Source: Sphingomonas gellani
GTDB lineage: Bacteria; Pseudomonadota; Alphaproteobacteria; Sphingomonadales; Sphingomonadaceae
Assembly: GCF_900110035.1 (NCBI RefSeq)
Contig: NZ_FOCF01000007.1
Span: forward strand, 124,001-188,000
DNA: 64,000 bases
Direction of reading: 5' to 3'
Shown here: piece after piece, positions 60,069 through 64,000 of the stretch
Position numbering within the stretch: the stretch's first letter is position 1
How the letters are laid out: the number at the start of each line of letters is the position of its first letter
Program-made: the position numbers and the translations under genes
The notes under the pieces: generated by a model
Database searches by the model: none
Seen by the model: the letters and a program-made list of their open reading frames with translations, nothing else
What the model was told of the DNA's origin: nothing

Positions 60069-62450
60069 TCAAAACCTTCCCCCGACCTCCACGCCGTAGA
60101 AGCGCGGCTCGCCGGCGATGTAGGTCGGTACGCCAAAGCCGCCCCCGGTGTTACCTGCATCGAGCAGATAGCGCTTGTTGGCGAGATTGCGGGCGAACCC
60201 GCCGATCCGGTACCGTCCGCCATCCAGTTCGACGCCCGCGCGCAGGTTGACCAGCGTATAGCCGCGCTGGCTGATCGCGTCGGAATTGGGCAGTTCGAAG
60301 AACACCTTGCTCTGATAATTGGCGGACGGCGTGGCGTAGAAGACGGTCCCGCTCCCCATCGGCAACCTGAGCGACGCGCCGCCGGACGCGGTGTATTTCG
60401 GCTGAAGGCGAAAGCGGGCGCCGGCATAGCTGGCCGCGACATTGCCGCCGGAATCGATCTTGCCATCGATAAAGGCGAAGCTGCCGAACAGCGAAAGCAC
60501 GTCGCCGAAGCGATACGTCGCCTCCGCCTCCACGCCGGGGTTCTTCGCCGACCCCGCGCTTTGGGTCGTGGTCACGCCGTTGTTGGTGACCGACACCTGG
60601 AACCCGTCATAGGTCTGGTAAAAGGCCGACAGCGTCCCCGACAGGCCGCCGATGCTCGCCTTGATGCCCCCTTCGTAATTCCAGACGGTCTCCTCCGGCA
60701 CCACTTGCAGGTTGGGGGTGACCGGCGTGCCGGCCAGGGCGGCGAGTTGCACCACGGGCGAGCGGCGCCCCTTGCTGATCGTCGCGTACAGGTTGATGCC
60801 ATCGCCGATCCGGTACAGCGCGTTGAAGCGCGGCAGCACCGCCGTGAACGACTTCTCGGCCCGGAATTCGGTGCCGCCCGTGTTTGCGGTGCCGAGCAGG
60901 CTGCTGCGCACGCCCAGTGCTCCAAGGATGACGGAATTGGGCTGCACCGAACTATAGCCCGACTTGCGCCGTTCGATCAGCACACGCGCGCCGGCGGTCA
61001 GCTCGACGCGACGGTCCGGGATCCATGTCCCGTCGGCGAAAACCGAATAGCTGTCGTTGTGCCCGTAATTGGTGAATACCGAACTATAGGGGATCTGCGT
61101 CGCGGCACCCCGTGTCAGGATGGCGGTGGCGCGCGTTGCCGGGATCGTGCCGTTCGGCGCGACGCAGTTCGGGCCGGTGGGAATGCCGGCGGCGTTCAGC
61201 GCGGCCCGGATCGGTGCGAATGTTCCGCTGACCGAACAGGCGAGGTACGTACCCTCTTCGGTGGAAAACGGCACGCGCTGGAGATTGTCCTCGAAAAAGC
61301 CGTTCCAGCCGAAAGAGGCGCGATAGCCGGGGCCGTCGAAGGCGAAGCGGCTTTCGTGGCTGAACTGATGGCCGCGCGCGTCCTCCGCGAATTCCAGGTA
61401 CCAGGCGGGGCCGCCATCGGCGTCGAACACCTCGTTGCTCTTGAAGCGGCGATATCCGTTGACGGTGGTAAAGGTCACACCCGGCGCCAGGTCGACCGCA
61501 ACCGTCAGGTTGGCGTCGTACACGTCGCGCTTCAGCCCCAGCTTCGCATCGCCAAGCACGGCGGCACTGAACGGCGACCCGGACAGTTCGGCATAGCCGT
61601 AATCGCCCGTCTGGCCGCCGGTCGGCGCGAAGGCGCGGCTCTTGAACGCGGTGCCGGGATTGCGCTGCCCGTCATAGGTCAGCACCAGGCTGGCATCAAC
61701 CGCATCGTCGGGACGCCAGCGCAAGGTGCCGCGGATGCCGCGCTGATCCTGACCGTTCAAATCCTTCTGGTTGATGCGGCCCTGGTTCTGGTTGGGTACG
61801 TCCGGATCGCCGGCGATGTTGCGGACATAGCCGTCGCGATACTTGTACGCGAACGCCAGTCGCGCGGCGAACGTGTCGCTGCCCGCGTTGAGAAAGCCGG
61901 ACACCTGCGTGCGGTTGAAATTGCCGTAGGTGGCGGTGATGCCCGACGACGTACCCGTCTCGGCAGGAGCGGACACGATACTGACCGCGCCGATCGCGGC
62001 AGCGGTGCCGAACAGCGTCGCCTGCGGCCCCTTCACCACCTCGATCCGCGCGACGTCGAACAGGTCCTGATACGCCCCGCGCGATCGCGAGATGTCGATG
62101 CCGTTATAGTACAGCGTGACGCGCGCGCCCTGTTGCGCCGATCCGCTGTCCGATGTGATGCCCCGGATGACGAAGCCGGGGTTGTTCGCGCTCTGCTCCT
62201 GGATGCGCAGGCCGGGCACGAACAGCGCCACTTCCGACAGAGAGTTTATCCCGATGTCCGCCATGCGCGTACCCGTCACCGCCGTGACGGTAACGGGTAC
62301 GTCGGCGACCTTCTGCTCCCGCTTCTGCGCGGTGACGACGATGTCGTTCTCCGGCGCGTCGCTCGCGGGCACCGACGATGATTGGGCCAGTGCCGCCGTC
62401 GACGTGCAGGCGAGCAGAGCGGCGCCAACCGCGCAAGATAGTCTATTCAT
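60069..62450 (-). CDS. TonB-dependent receptor downstream of a PhoD-type phosphatase
   Basis: The 793-residue protein has a signal peptide (MNRLSCAVGAALLACTSTAALA) and TonB box NDIVVTAQKREQ. The plug has FVIRGITSDSGS, then VTLYYNGIDISRS and IEVVKGPQATLFGTAAAIGA. The barrel ends with VEVGGRF. The pattern resembles the large CirA/FepA-like group common in sphingomonads. It lies 99 bp downstream of the phosphatase gene, and a strong PHO-box-like repeat occupies that gap. Transport of phosphate-containing compounds is the best guess. Confidence 0.9.
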   Translation of the reverse strand: MNRLSCAVGAALLACTSTAALAQSSSVPASDAPENDIVVTAQKREQKVADVPVTVTAVTGTRMADIGINSLSEVALFVPGLRIQEQSANNPGFVIRGITSDSGSAQQGARVTLYYNGIDISRSRGAYQDLFDVARIEVVKGPQATLFGTAAAIGAVSIVSAPAETGTSSGITATYGNFNRTQVSGFLNAGSDTFAARLAFAYKYRDGYVRNIAGDPDVPNQNQGRINQKDLNGQDQRGIRGTLRWRPDDAVDASLVLTYDGQRNPGTAFKSRAFAPTGGQTGDYGYAELSGSPFSAAVLGDAKLGLKRDVYDANLTVAVDLAPGVTFTTVNGYRRFKSNEVFDADGGPAWYLEFAEDARGHQFSHESRFAFDGPGYRASFGWNGFFEDNLQRVPFSTEEGTYLACSVSGTFAPIRAALNAAGIPTGPNCVAPNGTIPATRATAILTRGAATQIPYSSVFTNYGHNDSYSVFADGTWIPDRRVELTAGARVLIERRKSGYSSVQPNSVILGALGVRSSLLGTANTGGTEFRAEKSFTAVLPRFNALYRIGDGINLYATISKGRRSPVVQLAALAGTPVTPNLQVVPEETVWNYEGGIKASIGGLSGTLSAFYQTYDGFQVSVTNNGVTTTQSAGSAKNPGVEAEATYRFGDVLSLFGSFAFIDGKIDSGGNVAASYAGARFRLQPKYTASGGASLRLPMGSGTVFYATPSANYQSKVFFELPNSDAISQRGYTLVNLRAGVELDGGRYRIGGFARNLANKRYLLDAGNTGGGFGVPTYIAGEPRFYGVEVGGRF

Positions 62451-62515
62451 GGTGAGTATTCCCCCGCTCCGGCGCGGAACCTAGGCAGGCCGGATTGCGC
62501 AACCGCGACGATCCC

Positions 62516-62533
62516 GTGCCAGAACAATGACAG
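62516..62533 (-). promoter_or_regulatory. Probable PHO box upstream of a TonB receptor
   Basis: On the minus strand the sequence is CTGTCAT-TGTT-CTGGCAC. The first half is a perfect match to the PHO-box repeat and the second matches 5 of 7, with the required 4-base spacer. A weaker third unit (CTGCCTC) precedes it at 11-bp spacing. It lies 66 bp upstream of the receptor ATG and 17 bp after the phosphatase stop, so it would give the receptor its own PhoB-dependent promoter. Confidence 0.6.
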
Positions 62534-62549
62534 CAACGAGGCAGGCCGG

Positions 62550-64000
62550 TTACGCCATCACGCGTCGCCCCCGCATCACGGTTGCGCTGTGCCCGATGCT
62601 GGCGCGGGGGCTGCGCTGCTTCACGGTGTCGACCATGATCCAGTCGTTGGTGACCCGGTCCGCCGCCACGGTCATCGCCATATAGCCGCGCCGCGACGTG
62701 TCGCACCATTTCAGTTCCGGATTGGCCCGGACCAGCGCGGCCGCCACGATGCGCGGGTCCGTGCCGACCCCGCCCTCGTACCCCGGAGAGGTGACGCTGT
62801 GGCCGGCGAATTCCACTGCCGCCGGGCGGCCGTCCTGCGCCAGATCGTAAGCCCAGGCATTGTGACTGTCGCCGGAGATCACCACCGTGTTGCCGCCCAT
62901 CCCCTGCACCGATCGCAGGAACCGCGCCCGCGCCGCCGGATAGCCGCCCCAATTGTCGAAGTTGAACGGCAGGCCCGCCCTGCCCGCCGCGATGCCGCCC
63001 GCGACATAGCGGCGCGCGCGCTCGTTCGCCCCGCCGAGCCAGTCCGCGGCCTCCGACGGCATCATCGTGCGGCCCATGATGGTGCCGAACCCGACGATCT
63101 GCCACGGCCGCCCGCTTTTCACCGATGCGCGCATCGCATGCGACAGCCAAACCTCCTGCTGGCTGCCCATCATGGTCGCCGCCGGGTCCATCCACGGGCC
63201 GTCACGAAACGCCTTAAGGGCGGCCATGGGATCGGCCTGTTGGAACAGCGGCGCGACGTCGGGTTGCTCGGTGCGAGCAAGCAGCCGCGTTTCCGTGCGG
63301 AACAGCGTGGCAAGGCCACCGATGTCATAGGCCTTCCACGGCTCGTCCGACACTGGCATCCACTCGCGATACGCCTGGATCGCTGCCGCACGCCGCGGGT
63401 TCCAGTCACCTTCGGTCGCCGGATCGTGGTTCTCGGCCCCGCCCTCCCAGCTGTCGTTGGCGCTTTCGTGATCGTCCCACTGCGCGATCATCGGAAAACG
63501 GGCGTGCAGCGCCTGGAGGTCCGGATCGGCGCGGTAGCTGGCATAGCGCAGGCGATAGTCGGCCAGGTGGATGATCTCCCCCGCCGGCAGCGGAACGCGG
63601 CCCGGCACTCCGACCCCGGCAGGAGGATAATTGCCGGTCGCATATTCGTAGAAATAGTCGCCCAGATGGACGACGCAGTCGATGTCGTCGCGCGCCGCGG
63701 CATGGCCGTACGCGTTGAACCAGCCATAGCCCATGTTGGAGCAGGAGAAGATCGCCGCCCGCCACGGACGCCGGCCGTCGGCCGGCAGCGTCCGCGTCCG
63801 CCCTGTCGGGGAGAAACTGCCATCGGGCGCCACGAACCGGAAGAAATAGCTGCGTCCGGGCTGCAGCCCCTCCACGGTGATCTTCGCCGTGTGGTCGCGC
63901 CACGGGCCGGTGACCTGGGCGCCGCCGGCCACCACGCGGGCGAAATCCGCGGTTTCCGCGATCTCCGCGCGCAGTTCCGCATGACCGCCACCGGTCGGCA
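62550..64000 (-). CDS. phoD: PhoD-family alkaline phosphatase, 5' truncated
   Basis: The frame is open to the right edge, so the start and signal sequence are missing; about 483 residues are seen. An N-terminal Fn3-like PhoD_N part (ITVEGLQPGRSYFFRF) precedes the metallophosphatase domain: FSCSNMGYGWFN with the family Cys, VVHLGDYFYEY (Asp, Tyr), IAQWDDHESANDSW and ISGDSHNAWAYDL. PhoD enzymes use calcium and iron to remove phosphate from mono- and diesters and are exported by Tat. The gene precedes the TonB receptor on the same strand, supporting a phosphate-scavenging unit. Confidence 0.92.
   Translation of the reverse strand, partial: PTGGGHAELRAEIAETADFARVVAGGAQVTGPWRDHTAKITVEGLQPGRSYFFRFVAPDGSFSPTGRTRTLPADGRRPWRAAIFSCSNMGYGWFNAYGHAAARDDIDCVVHLGDYFYEYATGNYPPAGVGVPGRVPLPAGEIIHLADYRLRYASYRADPDLQALHARFPMIAQWDDHESANDSWEGGAENHDPATEGDWNPRRAAAIQAYREWMPVSDEPWKAYDIGGLATLFRTETRLLARTEQPDVAPLFQQADPMAALKAFRDGPWMDPAATMMGSQQEVWLSHAMRASVKSGRPWQIVGFGTIMGRTMMPSEAADWLGGANERARRYVAGGIAAGRAGLPFNFDNWGGYPAARARFLRSVQGMGGNTVVISGDSHNAWAYDLAQDGRPAAVEFAGHSVTSPGYEGGVGTDPRIVAAALVRANPELKWCDTSRRGYMAMTVAADRVTNDWIMVDTVKQRSPRASIGHSATVMRGRRVMA

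Overview
This is GC-rich bacterial DNA, dense with genes. It most resembles an alphaproteobacterium of the Sphingomonas type: four TonB-dependent receptors in 64 kb, many Tat-type signal peptides, extensive ATGA/GTGA gene overlaps, and glycoside and phosphate-ester scavenging genes in place of classical sugar transport systems. The assignment rests on gene content only. I see no rRNA, tRNA, CRISPR array or intact insertion sequence.

Layout. (1) 0-6.6 kb: end of an NtrC-type regulator, a sensor kinase, a TonB receptor, a YdcF-like protein and a secreted zinc hydrolase whose metal-ligand pattern fits phospholipase C better than S1/P1 nuclease. (2) 6.6-7.6 kb: SEC-C protein and a small partner. 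(3) 7.7-18.0 kb: a ten-gene minus-strand cluster (DUF1080, two Gfo/Idh/MocA oxidoreductases, GMC dehydrogenase plus its small subunit, cytochrome c, three TIM-barrel isomerases, MFS permease). A divergent LacI regulator faces it across a 16-bp palindrome. The set reads as a C3-oxidation route for glycosides. (4) 19-25 kb: a small secreted protein, a GH12-like gene interrupted by one in-frame TAG, a 797-residue secreted protein of unknown family, a MaoC protein and a BlaI/M56 pair. (5) 25-29 kb: thioredoxin-like protein, then a type III polyketide synthase, methyltransferase and flavoprotein in overlapping frames. (6) 29-33 kb: FAD monooxygenase with divergent TetR and a 13-bp operator candidate, hemerythrin-like protein, MDR oxidoreductase, then a decayed stretch with a frameshifted PAS remnant.

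(7) 33.7-37.7 kb: a clear cobalamin riboswitch, a TonB receptor and a PepSY membrane protein. (8) 37.8-50.8 kb: HxlR regulator with divergent PRISE-like enone reductase, DUF427, DUF3253 and UVR-motif proteins, the tesA-ybbA-ybbP type locus, threonine synthase, SDR, GH15 glucoanase-type hydrolase, another Gfo/Idh/MocA protein, alpha/beta hydrolase and a CsbD-like peptide. (9) 51.2-54.4 kb: LysR regulator with a divergent deacetylase/SDR/SnoaL operon. (10) 54.5-56 kb: DUF1203 protein and a methyltransferase behind a 12-G tract. (11) 56-64 kb: TonB receptor plus glycerophosphodiester phosphodiesterase, converging on a PhoD-type phosphatase plus TonB receptor. PHO-box-like 11-bp repeats precede both receptors.

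Two themes recur. One is outer-membrane receptors paired with phosphate-releasing secreted enzymes (phospholipase C-like, GlpQ-like, PhoD-like), consistent with a Pho regulon. The other is oxidative handling of plant-type sugars (3-keto-glycoside cluster, GH12 relic, GH15).
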